DNA of 64,000 nt. Source: REEB506 sp040381035 (GTDB lineage: Bacteria > Pseudomonadota > Alphaproteobacteria > Caulobacterales > Aquidulcibacteraceae). The DNA is taken from NCBI GenBank assembly GCA_040381035.1, contig JBEIHY010000005.1, positions 1 to 64,000 on the forward strand, given 5' to 3'. Shown here piece after piece: positions 42,090 through 50,875 of this stretch (position 1 is the stretch's first letter; each line of letters opens with the position of its first letter). Made by a program: the position numbers and the translations under genes. The notes beneath the pieces are model-generated. The model worked only from the letters and a program-made list of their open reading frames with translations, searched no databases and was not told the DNA's origin.

Positions 42090-42896
42090 TCAGATTTCTC
42101 GCTCCCACAGCCACCCATCCACCGCAGGCTCCACGCCTGCCGGCAGCCGTGCTGCAAGTTTCCCATAATCCAAATCGACATGGAGATTGGTCAGCACTGT
42201 TTGCGCCGGCTTCACACGCGCTACCCAACCGAGCGCCTTGTCGACATGGGCGTGCGTTGGATGCGGCGTAAAACGCAGCGCGTCAACAATGAAAAGCGCA
42301 AGACCGTCGAGCTGCACGAGCGTCTCACCTGGAAGGTCGACCACATCATTGCAATAGGCCACATCCCCGAACCGGAACCCGAGCGAACGATTGCCCAGCC
42401 CATGATCCTGGTCGAGCGCCAGGAACGCGATTGGCCCGCCGGCGCCGTCAATCAAGGTCTCAACGCCTGGGGCCAAAGTCACATGCGGCTCAATCAGCGC
42501 TGGATAGTTTGGCGCGCCTTCAAAGATGTAGCGGAAGCGCGGCCGCAGCGCTGCGTTGGTCGCGACGTCAAAATAGGCCGGGATGCGCTTGCGTTGTGCA
42601 TAGACGATGGCGCGCAGATCATCGATGCCGTGGGTCTGATCGGCATGGTCGTGGGTATAGATCACCGCGTCGAGCCGATGGACCTTTGCCGCCAGCAGCT
42701 GTTCGCGCAAATCGGGGCTGGTGTCGATCAACACATTGGTTGGCGCCTCAGAGCCATCGCGCCATTGTTGCACCAGCAAGCCACAGCGTGTGCGCCGATT
42801 GCGGGGATCGGCCGGGTCACACGCCCCCCAATCGCCGTCCGCGCGCGGCACCCCGCCCGACGAGCCGCAGCCCAGGATCGTGACGCGCCGCTTCAT
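42090..42896 (-). CDS. MBL-fold metallo-hydrolase (PhnP-like phosphodiesterase)
   Basis: This 268-aa metallo-beta-lactamase-fold protein has GCGSSGGVPRADGDWG at the N-terminus, the metal site YTHDHADQTHGIDDLR near residue 79, and RTRCGLLVQ before it. The GCGSSGGVP start is typical of the PhnP/phosphoribosyl 1,2-cyclic phosphate phosphodiesterase subgroup, commonly found next to tatD in Alphaproteobacteria. It overlaps the tatD-like stop by 4 bases, making it the last gene of a holB-tatD-mbl group. Confidence 0.88.
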   Translation of the reverse strand: MKRRVTILGCGSSGGVPRADGDWGACDPADPRNRRTRCGLLVQQWRDGSEAPTNVLIDTSPDLREQLLAAKVHRLDAVIYTHDHADQTHGIDDLRAIVYAQRKRIPAYFDVATNAALRPRFRYIFEGAPNYPALIEPHVTLAPGVETLIDGAGGPIAFLALDQDHGLGNRSLGFRFGDVAYCNDVVDLPGETLVQLDGLALFIVDALRFTPHPTHAHVDKALGWVARVKPAQTVLTNLHVDLDYGKLAARLPAGVEPAVDGWLWEREI

Positions 42897-43675
42897 ACCG
42901 GGAGACGATCAAACAGGGCATGCGTATTGGTCCACAGAAGCTCTGCACCCTGCGCTTCTTCAAGCCCGCGCAAGGCCCAGAAGAAGCGCGCGACATCGGC
43001 GACAAAGGCCGGCTCGCAGCGGCGGCCGCGGTGCGGGATCGGCGCGAGATACGGACAATCGGTTTCCACCACGATCCGATCGAGCGGAACCTCGCTCGCC
43101 ACCGCACGCACTTCGTGGGCGGTCTTGAACGTCATGATGCCGGAGAACGAGAAATAGGCGCCCAGCTTCAACGCCCTGCCCGCCAATTGCGCGCCGCTCG
43201 TGTAACAATGCAGCAGGAATTTGAAGCGGCCTTTGGCCATCTCGTCTTCAAGCGTTTGGGCCATCAGCGCATCGGCTTCGCGCGTGTGGATGATAAGCAC
43301 GAGGCCGGTTTCGCGCGCTGCTGCAATATGGGACTTGAAGCGGGCGAGCTGCTCGGCGATCGGCGAATACCCATAATGCAGATCAAGCCCGGTTTCGCCG
43401 ATGCCGACAATTTTCGGATTGGCCGCCGCGCGCGCGCTCAGATCGGCGGCGGTGAGATCGGGATAGTCTTTCGCATGATGGGGATGCACGCCGACGCTCG
43501 CCCAGATGGCGTCATCTTCCGCCGCAATCGCGACCACCGCGTCGGCATTGCTCAAGCGGTCGCAAATCGTGATCATCCGCGTGACGCCCGCGGCGCGCGC
43601 GCGGGCGATCACATCAACCCGATCGGCCGCAAAGCTCTCATGGTGCAGGTTCACATGGGTGTCGAACAACCTCAT
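42893..43675 (-). CDS. TatD family metal-dependent hydrolase
   Basis: This 260-aa TIM-barrel deoxyribonuclease-like hydrolase has GIGETGLDLHYGYSP near residue 94 (metal Glu), IIHTREAD near 130, LLHCYTSG near 157, and VVETDCPYLAP near 206. The N-terminal metal motif, usually HxH, reads FDTHVNLHHE, with Asn9 in place of the second His. This may be a lineage feature rather than a defect, since the rest of the site is complete. It overlaps holB and the MBL gene by 4 bases each. Confidence 0.92.
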   Translation of the reverse strand: MRLFDTHVNLHHESFAADRVDVIARARAAGVTRMITICDRLSNADAVVAIAAEDDAIWASVGVHPHHAKDYPDLTAADLSARAAANPKIVGIGETGLDLHYGYSPIAEQLARFKSHIAAARETGLVLIIHTREADALMAQTLEDEMAKGRFKFLLHCYTSGAQLAGRALKLGAYFSFSGIMTFKTAHEVRAVASEVPLDRIVVETDCPYLAPIPHRGRRCEPAFVADVARFFWALRGLEEAQGAELLWTNTHALFDRLPV

Positions 43676-44688
43676 GCGGCGGCCCGGGCGGCGGCCAGGA
43701 TCGCGCCGGCGCGGGCGAGCGCGTGGGTGGCGTCCATGTTTAGATCGTGTTGGTCCTCGCGCAATTGGGCGAGCGCGCTCCAGGCATTGGCCCAGAAAGA
43801 TGCCGCCCGCAGATCCGGCGCGAGCGCAGCGCGTTTGGCGGCGGCGCGGGCGGCGTCAAGCATCAGGTCGAGCATCAGATCGAAGCGCTGGCCGGCATCG
43901 CCCTTGGCGAAGGCAAGCGGCAAAGTCGCGGTCGCGCCTTGGCGGCCGAGTGCGCCCCAGGCTGCGCGCAGCGCCGCCAACTCATCGCCCCCGCCGGCAG
44001 CCTGCAAGGCGGCGACGCGGCCAGGTCGGCCCTGGGCCTGCGCCAACACGCCGGGATCGATCGGCACGCCAAGAATCTGGCCGGCGGCTGTGCGGGTTTG
44101 GTCTTCCGACAAAGAATGCAAGGCAAGGCGGCGACAGCGCGAGCGGATCGTTGCCAGCGCTCCGCCGGGGCTGTGGCAAACCAGCAGCAACACGGCCTTT
44201 TCCGGCGGCTCCTCCAATGTTTTCAGCAACGCATTGGCGGCGTTGCGATTGAGATCATCGACGCAATCAATGATCGCCACCCGCCAGCCGCCCTCGGCCG
44301 GCTTGAGCCCGAAAAACGCGCCGAGCGCGCGGGCGTCGTCGACCGCAATGTCGCGGCGCGGCTTGCCTTTGTCGTTGAGCCCGCGGCGCAGCACGAACAA
44401 ATCCGGATGCGACAACGCCGCCACCCGCCGCGCCACGGGATGGCTCATATCCACATCAAACGGCCGCGGGCCCGTGCGCGGCGCGCCGAGCAGCCGGCGC
44501 GCAAAGCGATAAGCCAGGGTCGCTTTGCCAAGGCCCTTGGGGCCAGTGATCAGCCAGCCATGATGCACGCGGCCGCTTTCTGCGGCGGCGGCGAGTTGGG
44601 CCTCGGCCGCGTCATGTCCGACGAGGTCGCCGGCCAGGCGCGGATGGCGGCAGCCTGGTTCTTGGTCTGGTTCGGGCGTTTCGCTCAT
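43672..44688 (-). CDS. holB: DNA polymerase III subunit delta'
   Basis: The 338-aa clamp-loader subunit has an N-terminal Walker A, ITGPKGLGKATLAYRFARRL, near residues 48-67, and IIDCVDDLNRNAANALLKTLEEPPEKAVLLL, which contains the Walker B-like region and the sensor segment, near 138-168. Its SRCRRLALHSL also fits the family. It is encoded downstream of tmk with a 4-base overlap, the conserved tmk-holB-tatD arrangement. Confidence 0.93.
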   Translation of the reverse strand: MSETPEPDQEPGCRHPRLAGDLVGHDAAEAQLAAAAESGRVHHGWLITGPKGLGKATLAYRFARRLLGAPRTGPRPFDVDMSHPVARRVAALSHPDLFVLRRGLNDKGKPRRDIAVDDARALGAFFGLKPAEGGWRVAIIDCVDDLNRNAANALLKTLEEPPEKAVLLLVCHSPGGALATIRSRCRRLALHSLSEDQTRTAAGQILGVPIDPGVLAQAQGRPGRVAALQAAGGGDELAALRAAWGALGRQGATATLPLAFAKGDAGQRFDLMLDLMLDAARAAAKRAALAPDLRAASFWANAWSALAQLREDQHDLNMDATHALARAGAILAAARAAA

Positions 44689-45314
44689 AACAGGCGCTGT
44701 TCCACCACAGCCAGCGCAGCATGGGCAAGGCTTTCGGGCGCTTGATCGGCAGGAAGCACCGCGCAGCGCTGCGGGTTTTGGGCGGCGATGTCGAGAAAGC
44801 CCTGCCGCACACGGGCGTGGAACGCCTCTGCGATCGCCTCATACCGGCCCTGCAGCCCGCCACGGGCGGCGGCGCGTTTCAGGCCGATGGCAGGGTCGAT
44901 ATCGAGCACAAGCGTCAAGTCCGGAGATTGCGCGCCAATCAGATCGCGCAGCGTGGCGAAAACTGCTTCCGGCAGGCCGCGGCCGATCACTTGATAGGCG
45001 ATGGTGGAATCGAGATAGCGGTCACAGATCACCCACGCGCCGCGCGCCAATGCCGGGCGAAGGGTGCGCTCCAGATGATCATTGCGGGCCGCGGAAAACA
45101 GCAACGCCTCGCTCAGACTTGACCAACGGTCCGGCGGGCCTTCCACGATCAGCTTGCGGATTTCGTCCGCGCCCGGAGAGCCGCCCGGTTCGCGCGTCAC
45201 CACAACATCACGGCCCTTTGCCCGCAAATCCGCGGCGAGGTTGCGCGCCAGCGTCGTCTTGCCGGCGCCGTCGCCGCCTTCCAGCGTGATGAACCGCCCG
45301 CGCAGGCTGGTCAT
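44685..45314 (-). CDS. tmk: Thymidylate kinase
   Basis: This 209-aa enzyme phosphorylates dTMP to dTDP. It shows FITLEGGDGAGKTTLARNLA (P-loop) at residues 8-27, TREPGGSPGADEIRKLI with the substrate-binding DRx-type region, and DRYLDSTIAYQVIGRGLP near 97-114. Length is normal. It is coupled to holB downstream and overlaps the carboxypeptidase stop upstream by 4 bases. Confidence 0.95.
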   Translation of the reverse strand: MTSLRGRFITLEGGDGAGKTTLARNLAADLRAKGRDVVVTREPGGSPGADEIRKLIVEGPPDRWSSLSEALLFSAARNDHLERTLRPALARGAWVICDRYLDSTIAYQVIGRGLPEAVFATLRDLIGAQSPDLTLVLDIDPAIGLKRAAARGGLQGRYEAIAEAFHARVRQGFLDIAAQNPQRCAVLPADQAPESLAHAALAVVEQRLL

Positions 45315-46459
45315 GAGCCGGCGCCGACAAGGGCCGCGAGATCGGCGCCGAAGCGGGCGAAAAGATTGGCGCGATCGACCTTGTTGGCGGTGGCCAGCGG
45401 ATATTCCTGGCGGGTGAAGCCAGGGCCTTCGATGACGAGTTTGCCGACCGGCTGACCGGCCTTGACCGGCGCCGCGACGGGCCCGGCATAGACGATATGG
45501 GCTTTCAAGCCGGCCTTGATCGCGCGATGGGCGCCGACATAGATCGTTTGCTGCGCCGCCAGCGGGACGGTCTTTTTCGATCCCAACCGCACCTGCGCTT
45601 GGCCCATCACCGCGCCCTTTTCGGCCAGCTTGCTGACGCCGTAATCGAAGAACGCCGCATTCATCAGCCGCTCGGCTTCGCTGGCGCGGGCAGCCATGCT
45701 TGGCAGACCATTGAACACGATGATCCGGCGCTGGCCATTGCGCGTGGCCGAGCCCACCATTCCATATCCGGACAAATTGGTGTGGCCGGTTTTCACGCCA
45801 TCCCCGCCATCGACCTTGCCAAGCAGCGGATTTCGGTTCTGCTGGGTTTTGCCGGCAAAGGTGAATTCGCGCTGGGCGTAAACCGCGTAGAGATCGGCGT
45901 GGTCGCGGATGATGATGGCGGCGAGCCGGGCAAGGTCGGCGGCGCTGATCAAATGATCGGGATCGGGCAGGCCCGTGACATTGCGAAACCGCGCTGTCTT
46001 CAAGCCAAGCTCTTGCGCGCGCTGGTTCATCAGATCGACGAACGCAGCCTCGGAACCCGAAAGGCCTTCGGCCAACACGATGCAGGCGTCATTGGCCGAC
46101 ACGATGATCACGCCGCGCATCAGATCATCGACGCGCACATCGCTGCCGAGGCCGAGAAACATGTGCGAGCCGTCCGATTGGGCGCCATGACGCCAGGCTT
46201 TCTCGCTTACCTTGAAGGTTGTTTCCGGCTTGATCTTGCCGGCCTTGAGCTGCTCGGCAACGACCAGCATGGTCATCAGCTTGCTCATCGAAGCCGGCGG
46301 CATCGGGGTGTTGCAGGTCTTGCAATCCAGCAACAGGCCACTGTCGTAATCGAGGATGGCGATATGGTCTGCCTTGCTGTCGGCAAGGCCCGGCTCGGCT
46401 CGTGCGGCGCCAATGGCAAACAGGGCCATCATCGCAAACGCCAAAATACTCGTCTTCAC
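45311..46459 (-). CDS. D-alanyl-D-alanine carboxypeptidase (PBP5/6 family)
   Basis: The 382-aa secreted serine peptidase trims peptidoglycan pentapeptides. A hydrophobic signal (TSILAFAMMALFAIGAARA) covers residues 3-21. The active-site motifs are SMSKLM (SxxK) near 57, SANDA (SxN) near 119 and KTGHTN (KTG) near 219, followed by the C-terminal PBP5 domain (KTVPLAAQQTIYVG). A GTG start at 46459 with GGAGGT upstream is chosen; the open frame to 46552 has no signal-like start. It lies 73 bases after rlpA, another envelope gene, in the same direction. Confidence 0.93.
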   Translation of the reverse strand: MKTSILAFAMMALFAIGAARAEPGLADSKADHIAILDYDSGLLLDCKTCNTPMPPASMSKLMTMLVVAEQLKAGKIKPETTFKVSEKAWRHGAQSDGSHMFLGLGSDVRVDDLMRGVIIVSANDACIVLAEGLSGSEAAFVDLMNQRAQELGLKTARFRNVTGLPDPDHLISAADLARLAAIIIRDHADLYAVYAQREFTFAGKTQQNRNPLLGKVDGGDGVKTGHTNLSGYGMVGSATRNGQRRIIVFNGLPSMAARASEAERLMNAAFFDYGVSKLAEKGAVMGQAQVRLGSKKTVPLAAQQTIYVGAHRAIKAGLKAHIVYAGPVAAPVKAGQPVGKLVIEGPGFTRQEYPLATANKVDRANLFARFGADLAALVGAGS

Positions 46460-46532
46460 AGCCTGACCTCCCGACCAAATCACGGCGCCATATCGCGCGG
46501 ATTCGGCCAGGAACGCCAAGTCTGCGGCAGTC

Positions 46533-47756
46533 TTAAGGAGCGTTGGCGGCAACGATCGCGCCGCTCAGGCCTTGGGCTTGGATCGCCTCCAGCGCCGCTC
46601 CTGCGGCGGCGCGGTCGCGCCATGGCCCGACCCGAACGCGAAACACTTCTCCACCGGCCCGCGTCGGCAATGCGTCAATGGTGACGTCGCCGGCGCTGGC
46701 GGCCCGTTGGCGAACGCGGTGGGCGTTGGCGGCCGACGCAAAGGCGCCAATCTGAACCATAAAGCCGCCACCGGCCTGGGTTACGGTCGTCTCGCGTACC
46801 GGCAGACGCTCCGGCGTTGCAATCAGCGCCCGCGGGGCGGACTGGGTGAGCGGTCGCGGGGGCGGGGCGGCCCGCTCGGGTGCGGCGGTATTGGCCCCAA
46901 CCCGCTTCGGCGCCGGCCCAAGATAGCGCACATGCACCCGCGCCGAGCCATTGGCGGTGAAGCCCAAAACATCGGCCGCCGCATGCGACACATCGATCAG
47001 CCGGCCTTGCACAAATGGCCCGCGATCATTCACACGCACAATCACTTCACGGCCGTTCTCAAGATTGGTGACCTGCACCAAGCTGGGGATCGGCAGCGTC
47101 GGGTGCGCCGCCGTAAGCGCGGTTTTGTCAAACTTCTCGCCATTGGCCGTCGGCTTGCCGTGGAAATCGTCGCCGTACCAGGAGGCCTTGCCGGTTTCAG
47201 CGTAACCCGGCTCGGCAGCCGGCGCATACCAGCGACCATTGACCTGATAGGGCGCCCCTACCCGCTCTTTTTCCAGCCAATCCGGGCGCTGCGGGGGCGC
47301 CGAGGACGCCGGCGCCGGCGCCGGCGGCGGCGCCACGGCTTCCGGCAGTGACTCACGATCAACCGGCGCCGTCTCGACCGGATCCGCGACAGGCTGGACT
47401 GCGCCGGCCGCAGCGCGCGGATCAAATGCGCGACCGGCGCCGGCTGGCGGGGTCAGCTTGCCGCGCAAATCGATCGGAGCGCTTAGTTGAGCCGGCCCGA
47501 ACGGCCGTGCCTCGACCTCGCCATAGCCATATTCGCGATCGGGTTGATCGGGATAACGGAACGACACGCGCTTGACGCCGACAGCCTGGGCGAGTTGAAC
47601 GGGCGCGGCGACCGGTTGGCCGGCGGCAGGCGCAAACACCACAGGCGCCGGTTGGCGCGGTCTGGCGTCGACCGAGGACGGCACCAGTCCGGCCAGCAGC
47701 GTGCCGGCGCCAAGCACCAGAGCCGTGCGGGGGGGCAATGTCGTGGCGAGGGCCAT
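46533..47756 (-). CDS. rlpA: RlpA-type septal lytic transglycosylase with SPOR domain
   Basis: The 407-aa secreted protein has a signal peptide over residues 1-32 (LVLGAGTLLAGLVPSSVDA), a Pro/Ala-rich linker, a double-psi beta-barrel over ~190-275 (GKASWYGDDFHGKPTANGE; VRVNDRGPFVQGRLIDVSHAAADVLGF), and a C-terminal SPOR domain over ~330-407 (GGFMVQIGAFASAANAHRVR). RlpA cleaves denuded glycan strands at the septum and helps cell separation. No lipobox is seen in the signal. The upstream region carries a GTTACG tandem repeat. Confidence 0.93.
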   Translation of the reverse strand: MALATTLPPRTALVLGAGTLLAGLVPSSVDARPRQPAPVVFAPAAGQPVAAPVQLAQAVGVKRVSFRYPDQPDREYGYGEVEARPFGPAQLSAPIDLRGKLTPPAGAGRAFDPRAAAGAVQPVADPVETAPVDRESLPEAVAPPPAPAPASSAPPQRPDWLEKERVGAPYQVNGRWYAPAAEPGYAETGKASWYGDDFHGKPTANGEKFDKTALTAAHPTLPIPSLVQVTNLENGREVIVRVNDRGPFVQGRLIDVSHAAADVLGFTANGSARVHVRYLGPAPKRVGANTAAPERAAPPPRPLTQSAPRALIATPERLPVRETTVTQAGGGFMVQIGAFASAANAHRVRQRAASAGDVTIDALPTRAGGEVFRVRVGPWRDRAAAGAALEAIQAQGLSGAIVAANAP

Positions 47757-48172
47757 GCAGGTCTCCGCTGAGGCATCAGTCCGTGCGCATCGCCCTGACC
47801 GACCGTGAGCGTACTCTGTCAGAAAATAATTCAGGTTACGTCAACAGTTACGGTTTATTAGCATTTACCACTAATTAGAATTTACGCTGTTCCGTTGCAA
47901 TCGGTGTCAATCGGCATCGGGTTTTGGCGCGGATCGGCGCGCCGCCTCGGTGAATTCGCTGCGATTAGGGGCATCTTCTGGCGCTGATTCACCCCCTCCC
48001 CCTCAAACGCATCAGCGAACAGCTTTGCCCGCGCCTGATCTTTGCAATTGTCGGACAGGAAGATGTCGGGCGCGGAGCCTGGGCGTTGGTGAAGTCGGGG
48101 GCAGAAGTCTCCGGTTCGGGTGGCAATAAACTAAGCCGTCCGCGGCTAGATGATCACAGGGCGCGGCGGCGA
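47757..48172. other. Intergenic region between rlpA and the molybdenum hydroxylase genes
   Basis: These 416 bases carry no recognised gene. The rlpA-proximal part (47820-47890) is AT-rich and holds the GTTACG tandem repeat. The distal part has an 82-codon minus-strand frame open from 48130 to 47882 without a start codon near its 5' end; its middle (PGSAPDIFLSDNCKDQ) looks protein-like, so it may be a gene remnant, but I recognise no family. It marks the boundary between housekeeping genes and the accessory locus to the right. Confidence 0.5.
47835..47852. promoter_or_regulatory. Tandem direct repeat GTTACG-N6-GTTACG upstream of rlpA
   Basis: GTTACG at 47835-47840 is repeated at 47847-47852 (12-base period), 79-96 bases before the rlpA start, in the only AT-rich stretch nearby. 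On the rlpA strand it reads CGTAAC-TGTTGA-CGTAAC. Direct repeats with about one helical turn spacing are typical of OmpR-class response regulator sites; the envelope regulator CenR is reported, as I recall, to use TGTAA-type half-sites. The assignment to any regulator is inference. Confidence 0.35.
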
Positions 48173-50314
48173 TCAGGCAGGGGCGCGCATCAGCGGCAGG
48201 CTCCGCACCGGCTCCCCAGTCAGCGCGGCGAGCGCATTGGCCAGCGCCGCGGCGGTGGGCGGCAGGGCCGGTTCCCCAACGCCGCCCATCGGCGCGCCGC
48301 TTTCCAGGATGAAGCAGGAGATCTGAGGGCATTCCTCGAAGCGCAGAAGGCGATAGGCGTCGAAATTGGTCTCCACAACCCCGCCTTTGGCGATCGTCAC
48401 CGCCTCAAATAGCGCCGCCGAAAGGCCCATGACGACCTGGCCCTCCATCTGGGAAACCACCCCATCCGGCATCACCACAGCGCCGCAATCAAGCCCGCAC
48501 ACGACGCGGTGCACCTTGGGCTGGCCGTCGACCAGGGACACTTCCGCCACCTGCGCGCAGAGGGAGCCGTAGCTTTCAAAAAAGGCAAAACCCAATGCGT
48601 GCCCTGGCGCCAGCGCCTTGCCCCAGCCTGCGCGCGCGGCCGTTTCATCAACAAGCTTCAAGGCGCGGGCGTCATGGGCAAGCAATTCCCGCCGCAGCGC
48701 CACGGGATCCTTGCCCAGGACGCGGGCGAGTTCATCGATAAACGTCTCCAGAAAAAAGCCATTGTGCGACGCGCCGACCGCGCGCCAAGGGCACATCGTG
48801 ACGGCGTTGTGGCGCATTGCGTAATCGACCTTGTAGGCGCCGACGCGATAGCGCACGAGATCAAGATTCTGCACCGCGGAAGGTTCAACGAAGGTGTCGA
48901 ACTGGTCGGCCGGAAGCGGCGTCGGGGCAAAGCTGCGGCGCATGGCGGGGCCGCTCATCCGGATGTGCAGGCCGGTTACGCGATTGTCGGGACCGATCGC
49001 GGCGGTCAAGCGCGCGGCCATCGCCGGGCGCAGCCATCCGGCAAGGAATTCCTCCTCTCGCCGCCAGAAGAATTTCAACGGCTTGCCAACGGCTTTCGCC
49101 ACCAGCACCGCCGGAGCCACGCCATCGTCCATGATCCGCCGACCAAATCCGCCGCCCAGCATCAGCGTGGAGATGCGCACATCCTCCGGCTTCAGCTTGA
49201 GAGCGGCCGCGGCGGTGGTGCGGGCGCGATCCTGCGCCTGGAACGGGCCCCAAAGCCTCACGCCGCCGGCGCTGGAGAACTCCACTGTCACGCTCCATGG
49301 CTCCATCGGCGCGTGGCTCAGATAAGGAACTTCGTAATCGGCGCTGAAGATGCGCGCGGCCCCGGCGCGGGCGGCGTCGAAGCCGCCGCGATCGAATGCG
49401 ATAGCGCGGCTCGGCGCGGCCAAGCCCTCGCGCATGGCGGCGCTGATTGCTGCACTGGACAGATCCGGATCCGGCGCAGGGCCCGGCGTTATCTCCAGGG
49501 CCGCGGCGCCCTTCATGGCCGCCCATTGTGAGGCGGCAACGACGGCGACGCCACCGGGAAACGCCACAACATCCAGAACGCCCTTCACGGCGCGGGCAGG
49601 CGCTTCATCCACCTTGGTGATCGGCGCGGCGAAGGCTGGCGTGAGGCGCGCGCAGGCATAGACCATGCCTGGGCGCTTGAAATCGAATGAATAGACCGTC
49701 CGCCCCCGGACCTTATCGGGCAAGTCGGGGCGGCGCAGGCGGCTGTCCCCCACATGGCGACGCTCCGTCTCCGGACGAAGTGGAGGATCCGCCGGCGGCG
49801 CAAGTTTGGCAGCCTCCCCCGCGAGCGTGGCAAAGCCGATGCGGCGCCCGCTCTTGGCGTGGACCACCATGCCTGCCTCGGCGCGCAGCTCCTCGGCGGG
49901 AACCTTCAGCCGCGCGGCGCCCGCCTCGATCAGCATCAGGCGCGCTTGGGCTGCGGCCTTGCGCAAGGGCGCAGCCCAATAGCGCACCCCCCAGCTGCCG
50001 GAACTCGACATTGTCGCCGCCTGCCCCTGAAGCCGGCGGAACGGCTCCCCCGGCTCGCCCATCTCCACCCTCACCTTATCGAACGCCAAGCCGAGTTCAT
50101 CGGCGATGATCGCGGCATGGGCGGTGTGGGTGCCCTGGCCCATCTCGGTAACGGGTGACAAAAGCGTGACGACGCCATCGGCGCCGATGGCGAGATAGGC
50201 GTTCAGCGCGCCGCCCGCTCCCGCAGCGTTGACCGGCAAGGAGGCGGTGAGGCCGACGACCAATCCGCCGCCGGAGGCCGCCAGGAATGCGCGCCGATCA
50301 AGGGTGAGGGTCAT
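48173..50314 (-). CDS. Molybdopterin-binding oxidoreductase large subunit (IorB/aldehyde oxidase-like), Tat-exported
   Basis: The 713-aa molybdenum hydroxylase subunit of the isoquinoline 1-oxidoreductase/aldehyde dehydrogenase type starts with a twin-arginine-like signal, DRRAFLAASGGGLVVGL, at residues 6-22, so the mature complex is probably periplasmic. Family motifs are TEMGQGTHTAHAAIIADELG near 57-76, GPFQAQDRARTTAAAAL, LMLGGGFGRRIMDDGVAPA near 391, WRAVGASHNGFFLETFIDELA near 512, and GVGEPALPPTAAALANAL near 684 with the catalytic Glu (GVGE). It would hydroxylate an N-heteroaromatic ring or oxidise an aldehyde, with water as oxygen source. It follows the 2Fe-2S subunit gene by 10 bases. 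Confidence 0.88.
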   Translation of the reverse strand: MTLTLDRRAFLAASGGGLVVGLTASLPVNAAGAGGALNAYLAIGADGVVTLLSPVTEMGQGTHTAHAAIIADELGLAFDKVRVEMGEPGEPFRRLQGQAATMSSSGSWGVRYWAAPLRKAAAQARLMLIEAGAARLKVPAEELRAEAGMVVHAKSGRRIGFATLAGEAAKLAPPADPPLRPETERRHVGDSRLRRPDLPDKVRGRTVYSFDFKRPGMVYACARLTPAFAAPITKVDEAPARAVKGVLDVVAFPGGVAVVAASQWAAMKGAAALEITPGPAPDPDLSSAAISAAMREGLAAPSRAIAFDRGGFDAARAGAARIFSADYEVPYLSHAPMEPWSVTVEFSSAGGVRLWGPFQAQDRARTTAAAALKLKPEDVRISTLMLGGGFGRRIMDDGVAPAVLVAKAVGKPLKFFWRREEEFLAGWLRPAMAARLTAAIGPDNRVTGLHIRMSGPAMRRSFAPTPLPADQFDTFVEPSAVQNLDLVRYRVGAYKVDYAMRHNAVTMCPWRAVGASHNGFFLETFIDELARVLGKDPVALRRELLAHDARALKLVDETAARAGWGKALAPGHALGFAFFESYGSLCAQVAEVSLVDGQPKVHRVVCGLDCGAVVMPDGVVSQMEGQVVMGLSAALFEAVTIAKGGVVETNFDAYRLLRFEECPQISCFILESGAPMGGVGEPALPPTAAALANALAALTGEPVRSLPLMRAPA

Positions 50315-50324
50315 GCTTGGATCC

Positions 50325-50774
50325 TCACAGGCCGGCGGCTTGCTTGATGGCGGCGCGGATGCGCGGATACGTGCCGCAGCGGCAGAGATTGCCGGACATG
50401 GCCGCGTCGATCTCGGCATCGGTGGGCTTCGGGGTTGCCGCCAAGAGGGCGGCGGCCTGGATAATCTGGCCCGATTGGCAATAGCCGCATTGCGGCGCCT
50501 GCTGATCCAGCCAAGCCTTCTGCAACGGGTGTTCGCCTTGCGGATTCAGCCCTTCGATGGTGACGACCTTTGCGCCCTCCACCGCCGAGACAGGCGTGAT
50601 GCAGGCCGGCGCGGCCGCGCCATCCACCAGCACCTTGCAAACGCCGCACTGGGCGATGCCGCAGCCATATTTGGTTCCAGTCAATCCAAACTCATCGCGC
50701 AGGACGAACAGGAGCGGCGTATCTGGTTCTGCGGCAGTGGTGCGAGCGCGTCCATTCAGCTGGAACTTGATCAT
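50325..50774 (-). CDS. (2Fe-2S)-binding small subunit of the molybdenum hydroxylase
   Basis: The 149-aa protein has an N-terminal plant-type 2Fe-2S domain (GCGIAQCGVC with CxxxxC-x-x-C, residues ~38-47, and a later Cys in PACITP) and a C-terminal 2Fe-2S domain (QCGYCQSGQI near 95 and GNLCRCGTYPRIR near 128). It passes electrons from the Mo centre. It has no signal of its own, consistent with hitchhiking on the Tat-exported large subunit. A c-type cytochrome acceptor subunit, present in some relatives, is not seen here. Confidence 0.92.
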   Translation of the reverse strand: MIKFQLNGRARTTAAEPDTPLLFVLRDEFGLTGTKYGCGIAQCGVCKVLVDGAAAPACITPVSAVEGAKVVTIEGLNPQGEHPLQKAWLDQQAPQCGYCQSGQIIQAAALLAATPKPTDAEIDAAMSGNLCRCGTYPRIRAAIKQAAGL

Positions 50775-50783
50775 GCACGATCT

Positions 50784-50798
50784 CCCTCGAGTGGAGGG
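50784..50798. promoter_or_regulatory. Small inverted repeat CCCTC-N5-GAGGG in the divergent promoter region
   Basis: CCCTC (50784-50788) and GAGGG (50794-50798) form a dyad 10-24 bases upstream of the iron-sulfur subunit start, within the 101-base divergent gap to the aldehyde dehydrogenase. A second dyad, CCATTCC (50804-50810) with GGAATGG (50855-50861), brackets the rest. A GntR/UTRA regulator is encoded in the same cluster, so either could be its operator, but the arms also overlap likely Shine-Dalgarno sequence. Confidence 0.25.
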
Positions 50799-50875
50799 TC
50801 TTACCATTCCCCGCGTGCGCTTCCACCCTCAAAAGCATGCTTGCCCTTCATTGCGGAATGGGCTTTGTGCGCGCG

